From Aquila chrysaetos chrysaetos (taxonomy: Eukaryota; Chordata; Aves; Accipitriformes; Accipitridae), in contig NW_024470391.1 in NCBI RefSeq assembly GCF_900496995.4, positions 62,001 through 126,000 on the forward strand: 64,000 bases of DNA, in the 5' to 3' direction. The notes under the pieces are model-generated. The model ran no database searches, had not been told where the DNA came from, and was given only the letters and a program-made list of their open reading frames with translations. Positions 1-36,000 of this stretch are shown piece by piece. The number at the start of each line of letters is the position of its first letter. Position 1 is the stretch's first letter. The translations under genes were made by a program, and so were the position numbers.

Positions 1-408
1 GGCGCGCTGAGACTCCCTGCTCCCCTGCCAAGAAACCCGAAGCGACTAAAAGGTGAGAACCCCCCCCACTCCCCGCCAGCTCGCAGCCTGCCCTCCCCGC
101 AGAGCGAAGTGAAAAAAAAAAAAAAAACAAAAAACCAAAACAACAGACCCCAAAATAAATCATTGCATAGGTACGTGGTCGGTATAATACGCAATAACCG
201 GATGGTGGGGCGGCCGCGGCTTTTTCTGTGATCCCCTCCCCGGGGAGACCCCGCGGCTGGAGGGAACAGCCGGTGTCGGTGTGTGTGTGTGTGTGTGTGG
301 ATGCAGAGCACGGAAGAAAAAAACAAAAACCCAAATGGGGGCTTGGCTCCTGCCGGGAAGCGCCAGCGCTTGGTGCCGCCGGTGCCGCCGCCGCCGTGGC
401 GGCCGGGC
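1..408 (-). other. ACTN4: ACTN4 3' UTR, incomplete
   Basis: Sequence after the ACTN4 stop. It holds a (GT)n microsatellite near 276-298 and an A-tract near 112-126 (plus-strand view). I see no AATAAA on the minus strand, so the polyadenylation site is probably outside the window. Confidence 0.6.
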
Positions 409-23906
<23,498 letters not shown>

Positions 23907-24315
23907 GGCGGTTGCGATCGCTCCGCTCCTGCCGCACCGACCGGCTCTGCTCCCCTCGGCCGCCCGCCCCGCCACCGCTGCGCATGCGCAGCTCGCCACG
24001 CCCGGGGCGGCACGCCCACCGCTGCGCGCGCATGCGCCACTCGCCCCCTCCCTCCATGGGAGACACCCACCGAGCTTCCACGCCACGCCTTCCTGGCACG
24101 CCCACCGCACCTCCAGGCCTCGCCCCGCCTGAATACGTACGAGTGGGCGGGCAACCTCATTAATATTCATGATGCAGACACCACTCGCCTTCAGCAGCCA
24201 CACCCCTAATGGCCGACGCCCTCATTAATATTCATGAGTCAAAACCCTGTGTGTACCCACATGGACACTTGACCCACCCCACGCGAACAGTGGGGTCATT
24301 AATATTCATAGATGG
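23907..24315 (-). promoter_or_regulatory. ACTN4: ACTN4 promoter region
   Basis: A CpG-rich region just upstream of the ACTN4 start codon. It has a perfect NRF1-type palindrome TGCGCATGCGCA (23979-23990) and a second close match, GCGCGCATGCGCC (24024-24036). Further upstream, three copies of TCATTAATATTCAT lie at about 24157, 24222 and 24296. The transcription start is not visible from sequence alone. Confidence 0.6.
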
Positions 24316-24521
24316 GCGTGACCACAGACGACTGGGCGTGGCTACACACGGAGGGGGGCACAGCCTCTCCCAGCAACAGTACTCCCACCCCACGGAGGTG
24401 GGAATCTGCCCCCCCCCCCCCCCGTGTTCCCCCAAACCAAGCTGCATCCCCAGGGAAAGGGGGGATGTCACCCCCCCAGCCCCCCCCCCAAAATGGACGA
24501 CAGCTTCCTGGAGACTTCTCC

Positions 24522-24527
24522 TTTACT
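24522..24527 (-). terminator. Possible EIF3K poly(A) signal AGTAAA
   Basis: The minus strand reads AGTAAA about 52 bases after the EIF3K stop. It is a weak variant hexamer, but the position fits a short 3' UTR like that of the mammalian gene. No AATAAA is present nearby. Confidence 0.35.
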
Positions 24528-24578
24528 GGCAGAGCCCGAAGTTAAAACGGGGGGGACAGGACGGTAAAAACGAGGGGC

Positions 24579-26203
24579 TCAGAGGGAGGATGCCATGATG
24601 CTGGAGACGCCTGCGGGAGAAGGAAGAGAGTGAGGGGGGTGTCAGGGGTCTCCCCAAGGTGGGGGGGGGGGGGGGGGTCTCCCCGTTCCCCAACACCCAC
24701 TGTCAAAGTCGATCTTCTCCACGATGTTCTTGGGTTTGATGCTCTCCTCCTGGTTGCAGATGAAGATCCGCCCGGGCTCCGGTTCTGTCCACCCGTATTT
24801 GCTCATCCAAACCTTCAGCTGAGCCTCTGGAGGGGGGGGATATGGGGGGGCTTCAGTCCCCATCCCAGTCCTCCCCAGCCCCCTCCCCAAACCCTCCGGT
24901 CACCCCCTTACCCGAGAGGTCCCCCAACATCTCAGCCAGCGGTCGATGTGCTGGTAGGTGATCCCCACCACGTGGCAGATGACTGCGGAAGAAGACCCCA
25001 TGTCAGCTGCCAACCCCCCCCCCCCCCCAAACCCCCTCACATTTCCTCACGGAGTCCTCGAAGCCGGTGATCCCATCCAGCAGCTCCATGTTCTCATCCA
25101 GAGCTTGCTGCAGAAGGCGGGGGGGGGGGGGGTGTGTCATTAACATCCCGGGGGGGCCAGATAACAAGAGCTGGGGAACGCCCCGACTCCTCCTAGATTT
25201 GGGGTGCCCCCCACCCTGAGCAAGACTCACCCAGAAGGACTGGAAGTGGCAGGTCTCCAGCAGCTCCCCCAGGTAGAGGATCTGCCTGATGGGCCTTTCC
25301 TCCTGCTGGGGTCAAGGAAAAAATGGGGAGAGGGATCTGGAGCTGTGCCCCCCCCCACTGCAGCTGCTCCCCCAAATCAGCACCCCCCCCAAGCCCCTAA
25401 ATTCACCTCTCCAGGTCAACAGCCAGATGACGAGGGGTCCCATGGGGTGAACCCCACCAGTGGGGAGGAGCAGAGGGAGCTGGAGGAGGGAGGGAGTTTG
25501 GGGGGCTAGGGAAGAGGAGTTTGGGGGCTGGGGGGGGGGGTTCAAGATCCCCCAGCCACAGGGCAGATACGTGGGCCTGGTCGATCATGCACTTGCAGAG
25601 GGTGAAGTCGGTGTGCGGGAGGTTGGTCAGGGCCTTCAGCAGGATTTGGGCGGTGACGGTGGTCTGGAAGAAGGCGGGGTTGAACTGGTACCTGTGGGAG
25701 GAAGGGGGGTTGAGAAAAGGGGGACAATGACATAGCATGTCTCCCCTCCCTGCCCCGCTCACAGCTTCAGCACAGCCAGGTTGGCCTCCAGGTCGTAGGC
25801 ATTCTCCTTGGCCTGCATCTCCACGTAGCGCTCCAGCGTGGCCAGGATCTCGGGGTTGTACCTGCGGGGAGGGGGCAGCCGCATCCCACCGGGAAACCCG
25901 CCCCCCGTTACCGTCCCGCGGACCACCCTCAGCCCGGTACCGAGCCCCGCCGACCCCAACACACCGTTCCCGGGATCCCCTCAGCGCTCCCAGTCACCCC
26001 CAACCCCCTCCACATCCTCCCTCCGGTCCCTCCATCATTACCGGCCCATGAGCCGGCCCCGGTCCACACGCCCCCCCCCACACCCCCGCCGGCCCCTGTC
26101 GATGCCCCCCGTCCCCCTAAGCTCCCCCCCGTCCCCGCCGGTACCGGTCGATGCCCCGCAGCAGTTTGCCCACGTTAGCCCGCATCTGCTCGAAGAGCGC
26201 CAT
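24579..26203 (-). CDS. EIF3K: eIF3 subunit K
   Basis: The smallest subunit of translation initiation factor eIF3, a PCI/winged-helix protein in the cytoplasm. Exons are 26145-26203, 25763-25861, 25571-25691, 25231-25305, 25041-25107, 24912-24982, 24701-24826 and 24579-24610. The product starts [20 protein letters not shown]. The splice sites look canonical, including a GTGGGT donor after the phase-1 end of exon 7. The coding sum is 650 bases; the human protein is 218 residues (657 bases with stop). The missing 7 bases lie in exon 6 at about 24934-24941, where the usual RWLLAEML stretch is shortened (the TGGCTG repeat is contracted) and the frame breaks. I read this as a sequence error or a rare allele, because everything else is intact. 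The gene is head to head with MAP4K1, 878 bases apart. Confidence 0.93.
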
Positions 26204-27081
26204 GACTAGCGGTGCCGCCGGAAGCGGAAGGGTGGTACCGGGTTCAGGCAGTCGAGGCAACTTCCGTTTTCGGCGGGCGATCGCCGGGCATAACGGGACG
26301 GTGGAGGACTCGACGGGGGGGGGGGGGGGGGGGGGGTGAGCGGCACGCAAACGCAAAAAGATGGAACCGAGAGTGGGGCGAGGCGGAGGGGTGTTATACC
26401 CTAATGGCCCCGCCCACACATACAGGCCCCGCCCAACAGCACCGGGCCCCTCCCATCGAGTCCCCATGGCCACGCCCACAGCGCCTCTTCCCAGTATACC
26501 CAGTATATGCGCGGGGTGTCGGCCTGGTCTGACGGGGCCACACTGGGAGGGGGTTGTCAATGCGGGGGGGGTGTCATACTGGGATGGACTGGGCCATACT
26601 GGGCGTGGAGGGGGGGCTCACACTGGGATGGACTGGGCCGTATTGGGGATGGAGAGGGGGGTCACACTGGGATGAACTGGGCCATAGTGGGGTCAGGCTG
26701 GGGGGGGCACTGGGACGCAGTGGGGTACACTGGGGTGCGGGGGGGGGGGCAGATGGGCCACACTGAGGCCAAACCTGGCTTTTAGCGGGGGATACTGGGA
26801 TCAAACTGGGGTGACACTGGGATCACACTGGGCTCAGTGTGAGGCTGAACTGGGCCCAGACTGGGGGCGGGGGGGGGACATGCTGGTCTCAAACCGGTGC
26901 CCCCACCGTCCCCGAAACCGGGGGGGTGGGGCAGCACCCGGATGCCTGGGTCCCCAGTGGGCTGTGCCTCAGTTTCCCCTTCCGCTGTGGTGCCTTGTGG
27001 GGGGCTGGGGGGAGGGACGGGACACCTGCCACCTCCTGCCACTCGGCCTTGCACAGGGGTGCCGGGGGGGGGGCTGCTGCC
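26204..27081. repeat. EIF3K-MAP4K1 intergenic region with minisatellite
   Basis: An 878-base divergent intergenic region. Next to EIF3K there is a G-run of about 18 bases (26318-26336). From about 26530 to 26850 a degenerate tandem repeat runs, built on units such as CACTGGGATGGACTGGGC. It must hold the promoters of both genes, but I cannot single out elements. Confidence 0.7.
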
Positions 27082-30000
27082 ATGGACCCCCATCACCTCT
27101 ACATCTCCACCCGGGACCCCCAGGAAGATTTTGAGGTCCTGCAGCGCCTGGGCGGTGGCACCTACGGGGAGGTCTATAAGGTGATGGGGACCCCCCCCCC
27201 AAAACAAAATGGGTCTGGGGCGTGGGGGGTGGGTGACCCCTGCGACCCCCCCCAAAAAATCTGGCCCTGGGGTATGGGGGACCCCGGCATTCCCACCCGG
27301 ATGCCGGGGTCCTCGGGTGGTGGGTGGTGGTGAGAGGTGCCCCCCTGCCTGCAAAGGGACCCCCAGTTCCCCCCCAGTGCTCCCAGTTCCCCCCCAATGC
27401 TCTCAGTCCCCCCCCCCCCCGCAATGCTGGTACCTGCAGCCCCAGGGCCCCCCCCCCCCCGCTGCTGCTACCGGAGACATGAGGCCCCAGCACATCTGGC
27501 ACTGGGGGAACTGGGAGGCACTGGGAGGTACTGGGAGGCCTTGATCCCCTGTCCCCCCCCTCCCCAGGCCCGCAGCAAAGCCTCGGGCGAGCTGGCCGCC
27601 ATCAAGGTTGTCAAGATGGAGGCAGGTGAGGGGACCCCTCCCCGCGGCGGGGACCCCCGTGTCTGGGGGACCCCGAGACCCCCTGAGATCCCCAATACCC
27701 CAAATACCCCCCTGGGACCCCCCTGGGACCCCTTAACACCCCCCCACTACCCCCCTGGGGCCCTTTAACACCTCTCAGTGCCCCCAACACCCCTCTGAAC
27801 CCCTAATACCCCCCCGGGAACCCCTGGGACCCCTTAAAACCCCCCCCAATGCCCCCCCCAGGACCTGCTCATACCCCCCGAGACCCCTTAAATCTCCCTG
27901 GCTCTTTATGGGGATGATGAAATGTCCCTGAGCCCCCCCAACCCACTTGGGGTGCTCTTGGGATGCCCTGAGACCCCCCCAGGACCCCCCAATACCCCTC
28001 GGGACCCCCAGGACCCCCCCAATACCCCTCAGGATCCCCCTGGGACCCCTGGGGTGTCCCCCCCGGCCCCCCCGCAAGCCTCTGTGTCCCCCCCAGACGA
28101 CGACCGCGCCACGCTGCAGCAGGAGATCCTGATGGTCCGCTCCTGCCAGCACCCCAACATCATCGCCTACTTCGGCAGCTACAGCTGGTGAGGGTCCCCC
28201 AAAACACCCCCAAATCCCCCCCAGCCCCCCAAACCCCTCAAATTCCCCCCAAACCCCATCGACCCCCCCCAAACCCCCCATTGCCCCACCCCCCCCCCCG
28301 ACACCCCCTGTGTATCCCTGGTGCCCCCCCAAATCCCCCCCCCCCGGTACCCCCCCCAGCACCCCGTTAACCCCTTCCCCCCCGCGCAGGTGCAACAAGC
28401 TGTGGATCTGCATGGAGCTGTGGGGGGGGGGGTCTCTGCAGGACATCTACCACGGTACGGGGGGGGGGGAAACTGAGGCACGGCGGGGGCTGGCATGAGT
28501 CCGGGCCCCCCCCCCTCCATCAGCCAGCTGTGGACCCAAGCGTCCAGGCCCTCTGCTTTTGGGCTGGGACCCCCAATTTTGGGGTTCCCCCATTCTTGGG
28601 GGGGCACCCGGATGCCTGGGTCCCCCCACTGAGCCCCCCTCCCCGCAGTGACGGGACCTCTCTCGGAGCCGCAGATCGCTTATGTCTGCAGGGAGACCCT
28701 GGAGGTGAGTGGCCCCCCCGGACCCCCCCCCCCGGGACACCCCCCCCGGGGCTGACCCCCATCCTCATCCTCACAGGGGCTCTCCTACCTGCACTCCCAG
28801 GGCAAGATCCACCGGGACATCAAGGTAGCGGGGACAAGGGGGGGGGGAGACAAGGGGGGGGCACACACATTGGGGGGGAGTGTCACACATTGGGGGGGCC
28901 GGGGGGGAGCCTGCTGACCCCATCCCGTCACTGCAGGGAGCCAATATCCTCATCAATGACAGTGGGGAGGTGAAGCTGGGTGAGTGCTGGGGGGAGCAAG
29001 GGGGGGAATTGGGGGGGCTATGGGGGGCTGGGAGCAATGGGAGGGCAATGGGGAATTGGGGGGCTATGGGGGGGCAATGGGGAATTGGGGGGTAAAGGGG
29101 GGGCCGGGAGTGCTGGCGGCAGCTGGGTGTTGGGGGTGACCCCTTGGATGCCTGGGGGAGCAACAGGGTGAGGGGGGGCTGGAGCCCAGACACCTGGGTC
29201 CTCTCCCCTCCGGGGGGGCTGGGGGAGGGTCTAGGTCCTGGGGGTGGTCTGTGGGACCCCCCATCCCTCACACCCCCCACACACCCACCCCAGCCGACTT
29301 CGGGATCGCGGCGCAGATCACTGCGACCTTCGCCCGGCGGATGTCCTTCATCGGCACCCCATACTGGTGAGAGGGGGTCGGGGGGGGGTCCTGGGTGGTG
29401 GTGGGGGCCGGTTCCACACTGCCCCCCCCCTCCCCGTCCCCCCCCCCCCCCAGGATGGCCCCCGAGGTGGCGGCGGTGGAGAAGACGGGGGGCTACGACC
29501 ATCGCTGCGACGTCTGGGCGCTCGGCATCACCGCCATCGAGCTGGCCGAGCTGCAGCCCCCCCTCTTCGACCTGCACCCCCTGCGGTGAGCGGGGACCGC
29601 CCCACACTCCCCCCCCCGTCCCCTGGCACCCATGGGTGTGGAGGGGTCGCCCTGACATGCCCCTCCACTCCCCCCACCCCAGGGTGCTGTTCCTGATGTC
29701 CAAGAGCGGGTACCAGCCCCCCAAGCTGAAGGACAAGGCCAAATGGTGAGTGGGGGGGCTGGGGGGGGCCGGACCCCCCCCCGGCAGGGTGGAGCGGGTC
29801 CCCTCAGCCCTCACCATGTCCCCCCCTCAGGTCCCCCCCCTTCCACAACTTTGTCAAGGTGACACTCACTAAGAACCCCAAGAAACGGCCCAGTGCTGCC
29901 AAGATGCTCAGCGTGAGCCCCCCGGGACCCCCAAACTAGGCTGGGGGGGACACGAGCCCCCCCCCCGCCGCTCCCCGTCCTGTCCCCATCCCCAGTGCCA

Positions 30001-33000
30001 GCCCTGCCCCCCGTCTTCCAGCCTCGTCCCCCTCCTGTCCCCATGTCCCTCTCCCTAAATGCATCCCTGCTCCTCATCCCCATCCTGTCCTCATCCTCAT
30101 CATCTTCATCCCCATCCCATCCCTGTCCCCATCCTCATCCTCATCATCCTCATCCCCATCCTGTCCCTGTCCCCATCCCATCCTCATCCTCATCATCTTC
30201 ATCCCCATCCCATCCCTGTCCCCATCCTCATCCTCATCATCTTCATCCCCATCCTGTCCCTGTCCCCATCCCATCCCCATCCTCATCCTCATCATCCTCA
30301 TCCCCCTCCCGTCCCTGTCCCCATCCTCATCCCCATCCCCATCATCCTCATCCTCATCCCCATCCTGTCCCTGTCCCTGTCCCCATCCTCATCCTCATCA
30401 TCCTCATCCCCATCCCATCCCTGTCCCCATCCCATCCCCATCCTCATCTTCATCCTCACCCCGTCCCCACGTCCCCTGTCCCCATCCCCCAGCACCAATT
30501 TGTGGCCCAGCCGGGGCTGAGCCGGACCCTCACCCTGGAGCTGCTGGAAAAGCTCCGGGACCCCGAGCGGCTCCTGGGGGGCTGCAACCCCGAGGAGGAG
30601 GAGCCCGAGGTGGGGCTGGGGGCACTGGGGGGGCAGAAGGACTGGGATGCACTGGGGCACGGGACTGGGGGGGATGAGGGGGGGCGCTAGGGAGAACTGG
30701 AAGTGCTGGGAGAGACGGGGGGGGGCACTGGGGCCACTGGAGTGAGGGACGCAGGGGACATGGGGGGGGACTGGGTGTCACTGGAGGGGACTGGGGGCCC
30801 TGGGCTGGGGGGGACTGAGGAGCTGGGGTTGGCTGGGGGGGACTGGGAGCACTGGGTGTCTTATGGGGACTGGACTGGGGGGGGGGCACTGGGAAGGACT
30901 GGGGCACTGGGGGGGGCACTGGGGGCCCCTGTCACCCCTTGATCTCGCAGCTGCCCCCTCCCGTGCCCCACCGGATCCACTCCACCCACCGGCCCCCGCC
31001 CCCCGGCCCCCACCGTGAGTGTCCATCCATCCCCCCCAAGAGTGTTTCCCCTGTGTCCCCATGTCCCCTGTGACCCCCATATCCCCTGTGTCCCCATGTC
31101 CCCTACCCCTGTGCCCCCCCACATCCCCTGTACCCCCCATCCCCCGTCCCCCATCCCTGTGTCCCCTGGTCCCCCGTGTCCCCCCCATGTCCCCATGCCG
31201 TCACCCTGTCCCCACAGTGCACCCCCTTGGCGGGGGCCCGTGCTGGCGGAAGGAGGGCAACCCCCCCCGTGTACCCGGTACGTGGGACCCCCACCCACAT
31301 TGGGGGCTGGGGGGGGCTCCGGAGCAGTTGGGGGTCCCTGGGGAGCCCTGTGGGCCCTGTGGGGGCCCTGTGGGGAGCCAGGGGGGAATGAGGGGGGGCT
31401 GGAGGTCCCCTGGGTGGAACCAAGGGGTTTGGGGGTGTCTGGGGTCTTCTGGGGGGTCTTGGTCCTCCTGGGGGGGGGTCCCTGTTTGCAGCCCCCCCCC
31501 CCACCCTGACCCTCTCCCCCAGGTGTCCTCAGCAAAGCCCGGCTGCGGCAGGAGAGTGGGGGGGTCCAAGGGCAGCGCACGGTGAGAGGGGATGGGGGGG
31601 ACACGGGCACCAGGGGGGACACGGGGACTGGGGGGCTACATGGGGACTGGGGGGGGACATGGGGGCATGGGGTTCGAGGGCAGCACACGGTGAGAGGGGA
31701 TGGGGGGGACACGGGGACACGGAGGGGACATCGGATCATGTGGGAGAACACAGAGGGGACACTGGGGGGGGGGGACACAGGCTGGGGGGGGCAGGCCATG
31801 GCCTCATGCCCACCTGCTCACAGGGACGATGCCTCCGATGATGATGACGACTACGATGATGTTGACATGTGGGTGACACCGTCCCCGATGTCACCCTGTC
31901 CCCCCATGTCACCCTGCACCCCCATCCCGTCCCCTGGGCATCATCCCCACTCAGCAGGGTGGGGGCCCCCCGTGTCCCCCCATCTCACCTGCCTCCCCTC
32001 CCCCCCCCCCAACAGACCCAGCCGCGGTGACTCCAACAGGTACCGTCCCCTGTCCCCAACCCCGCCCCCCCCCCCAAATTGGGGGCCACCCCTGTTCCCC
32101 CCCCCACTGACACTGCGCTCTGTCCCCAGTGCCACTCTGCCCCACGATGTACCCCCTCCGCTGCCCCCCAAGGTGAGTGCCCCCCCCATGGCTAGGGGAC
32201 CCCGACACCAGCTGTCCCCAACCTGGGACCCTCAGGGTGAGGCTGGGGGCTCCCAGTCCCAAACTGGGGGGGGGGAGACACCAGTCCCAAACTGGGACCC
32301 CCAGCCCAACCACACCGTGCTGAGGAGGGGGTGCCCCCCCCGCCTTGGGCCCCCCCCCGTGCCCCCCATCTGACCCCTTGTTCCCCCATCCCCTCTTCCC
32401 CCCTCGTGTGTGTCCCCCTTGGCAGCCTAAGTTCTGGACAAGCTCAGCCGAGGGCCCCCCCGAAGACCCCCGCCCGCGGCCCCGGGGACCCCTCCTGGAG
32501 CAGCCGCCCCCCCCGGCCCTGGTGCACTGTGCCAGCGGCCCCGCGGGGGGGCTCTGCCCCCCGGCCCCCACCCGGGGGGGGCCACTGGCTGCCAGCTCAG
32601 GTAGGACAGGGACGGAGGAGGGGGGAATGGGGGGCAGATGGGGGGGGCGCAGGCTGGTGGGGGATCTGGGGGTCCCGGGGGGGATGACACTGGGGACATG
32701 GACATCCCACGCCCCCCCCGACCCCACCATCATCCCCCCCAGACCCCGTGCTCTGGTCGGGGCCCTGCAGAGAGGACCCCCCCCTGCTGCCCCCCAAGAC
32801 GGAGAAGAACCGGAGAGTGGTGAGCCCTCCCCATCACCCTGTGTGTGTCCCCCTTTTTGTCACCAACCCCCCGTGACCTCTCTGTCCCCCCTCCAGGTCC
32901 CTGCGGACAACGGGGGGGCCACCCCCAGGCCACACGTGAGTGCCGGGGGGGGGGCTAGGGGGGGTGTACCCCAATACCTGCCCCCCCTCACCCCCCTGGC

Positions 33001-36000
33001 CCCCCAGGAGGGGTCCCTCTTCCGGAAGGTGTTTGATGGGTGTCCCCTGCGTGTGACGGCCACCACCACCTGGACGCATCCCACCACCCACGGTGGGTTT
33101 GGGGGGGGGGGGGGGGGGGGGCACTGGGGTACCGTGGGGACATCATGGGGCGCATCGGGGACGTGGGGTGCACCAGGGACATTGGGAGGGTCATTGGGGA
33201 CACGGGGTGGGGGCATTGGGGTCACTGGGGGGGTGCATTAAGGACGTTGGGTGGGGACATTGGGGGGTACTGGGGATATTGGAGGGGCACTGGGGACATG
33301 GAATGGGGTCACCGGGGACATTGGGGTGCATCAGGGACACTGGGGTGCCTCGGGGACCTCAGGGCATATTGGGGTGAGGGGAGGCTGGGGGGGACGGACG
33401 GACACGGCCCCTGACCCCATGCCCCCCCCCCCCCCAGACCCCCACCTCATCCTGGGAGCGGAGGAGGGGATCTTCATCCTGAACCAGAGCGAGCCTGAGG
33501 CCACGCTGGAGCTGGTAGGTCTGGGGGGGCTGGGGGGGGGGGGGGCCTGGGGAGTCCGGGGGGGGTCCTAGCTCCCCTGATCTCCCCCCCCCAGCTCTAC
33601 CACAGCCGCACCTCCTGGCTCTACTCCATCAGCAACATCCTCATGTCCGTCTCAGGTGAGTGTGGGGATTTTGGGGGGGCTGGGGACCCCCAGACCCTCG
33701 CTGACCCCCCCGTCCCCCCCCGCCTCCAGGGAAGACCCCCCAGCTCTACTCCCACAACCTGCTGGGGCTCTACGAGCAGAGCAAGAGGGACCAGCGCCCG
33801 GGGGTGCACATCTCCCCCCACCGCCTGCTGCCCAGGTACGGGGGGGGGGGGCCCAGCCCCCCAGTCCTGCTGCCCGGGTGATGGGGGTCCCCTGACATTG
33901 CTGCCCAGATAATGGGGGGACCCCCCCCTAACCCTGCTGCCCAGGTAACAGGGACCCCCATCACCCCCCCACCTGGACATGGGGACCCCCCAGCTCTGGG
34001 CTGAGCCTGGGGGACACATGAGGGGCCAAGGTGGGGGGGATGACACCCCGGGGTCCGGCTGCACCCCAGGGGTCCCCACTGTGTCCCCATCCCCCCCCCC
34101 CCCAGGAAGAACGTCACCTCCATCAAGATCCCCGACACCAAGGGCTGCCGGACCTGCTGCGTGGGTGCGTGGGGGGTCTGGGGGGGGGACAGTGGGGGCT
34201 CAGGGGGGTGTCTGACGGGGTCCCCGGGTGTCCCCAGCCAGGAACGAGCAGACGGGGTGTCACTACCTGTGCGGGGCGCTGGATGCTGGCGTGGTGCTGC
34301 TGCAGTGGTACCAGCCCCTGCAGAAGTTCATGCTGGTCAAGGTGGGGACCCCCGACCCCCCACCCTATCCCCAACAGCCCCCCTGACCCCCGGCCCATGT
34401 CACCAGCAGCCCCCATGTTCCTGTGTCCCCGTGGTGGGTCCCCATGCCCCCACATCCCCGTGTCCCCGTGGTGGGTCCCCATGTCCCCACGTCCCCATGT
34501 CCCCATGGTTGTTCTCCATGTCCCCATGGTGGTTCTCCACGTCCCTGTGTCCCCATGTCCCCACGTCCCCATAGTGGTTCCCCATGTCCCCGTGTCCTCA
34601 TGTCCCCACATCCCCATGGTGGTTCCCCATGTCCCCGTGTCCCCATGTCCCCACATCCCCATGGTGGTTCTCCATGTCCCCACGGTGGTTCTCCATGTCC
34701 CCACGTCCCCAGCACTTTGACTTCCCGCTGCCGTCGCCGCTGCGGGTGTTCGAGCTGCTGGTGACCCCCGGGGAGGAGTTCCCCAGCGTCTGCATCGGGG
34801 TCAGCCCCGGCCCCTCGCCCGCCCACCCCGTCCTCTTCCACACCATCAACCTCAACTCCCTCACCTCCTGGTTCGCCCACACCGGCTCCGGTGAGCCGGG
34901 CTGGGGGGGCCGGAGGGGCTTGGGGGGGGCCTGGGGAGCTGGGGCTCCTGTGCTCTGGCTGGGCAGCCGGGGGGATTTGGGGTCCCTGGGGGATTTGGGG
35001 AGACCTGGGGGATTTGGGGGTCCCTGTGCTCTGTCTGGGGGTCCTGGGGGATTTGGGGTGACCTGGGGGATTTGGGGTCCTTGTGCTCAGTCTGGGGGTC
35101 CCTGGGATGATTTGGGGATCCCTGGGGGTTGGGGGTCCCCTATGCCGTTGAGGGGACCTAGAGGGGAGTTGGGGGTCCTGTGCCAAGCCTGGGGGGTGTT
35201 GGGGGTCCCGTATTCTGCCGAGAAGGGTCTATCTGCAGCCTGGGAGGATTTGGGGGGTCCCTCACCCAGGTTGGGGCATGCAGAGAGGGGTCAAGGCCCC
35301 CCCCTCACTGCTGCCCCCCACCCCGCAGAGCCCTCCTGCCCCGGCCCCGTGCAGGTGACGCAGCTGGACAGCGAGACCGTGCTGGTCCTGCTGGACCGTG
35401 AGTCCATCTGTCCGTCCATCCATCCCTGAGTTCATCCGTCTGTCCACCCATCTGTCTGTCATCCCCCCATCCATCCAGGGGGATGTCTGTCTGTCCATCT
35501 CTCCACTGTCCATCCACACGTGTCTGTCCATACATCCATCCATCTGTCCTTCATCCATCCATCCATCCGTCCATCCACCCACCCACCTGTCTGTCCGTCC
35601 ATCCACCCACGGTGGAGGCAGGGCAATGGGACAGGGATGCCCTGGCAGGGCTGGGGGTCCCCCGAGGTGGGGCCAGGGGGGTCCCGGGGTGGGGGGGCTG
35701 ACCCATGTGTCCCCCCCCAGGGAGCGTGAAGCTGGTGACACTGCAGGGAGCCCCTGCCCAGGGGCTGGCAGCCCCCGACATCTCCTTCGATGTGGCTGTG
35801 GAGGCCGTGGGTGGGTGCGGGGGGTTGGGGGGGCCGGGGGGCTCGGGGGGGTGTTGGGGGCCAGGGGGGCTGGGGGGAAATGGGGAGTCAGGGGGGTGCT
35901 GGGGGGGTGGTCAAGGGGTGCTGGGGGGGTCAAGGGATACAGGAAGGTGCTGGGAGGGAACTTGGGGGGATCAAGGGGTGCTGGGGGGGTGCTGGGGTCT

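Noticed and set aside
29995-30690. Repetitive frames of Pro-Ser-His type
   Set aside because: These are translations of the CATCCTCATC minisatellite in a MAP4K1 intron.
32345-33241. A 298-codon plus-strand frame and similar long Pro/Gly-rich frames in 22.8-23.8 kb and 26-37 kb
   Set aside because: They run across well-supported MAP4K1 exons and introns, or arise from C-rich low-complexity DNA.
34385-34712. CRISPR-like regular repeats
   Set aside because: The units are tandem without unique spacers, lie in a vertebrate intron and vary gradually. This is a minisatellite.
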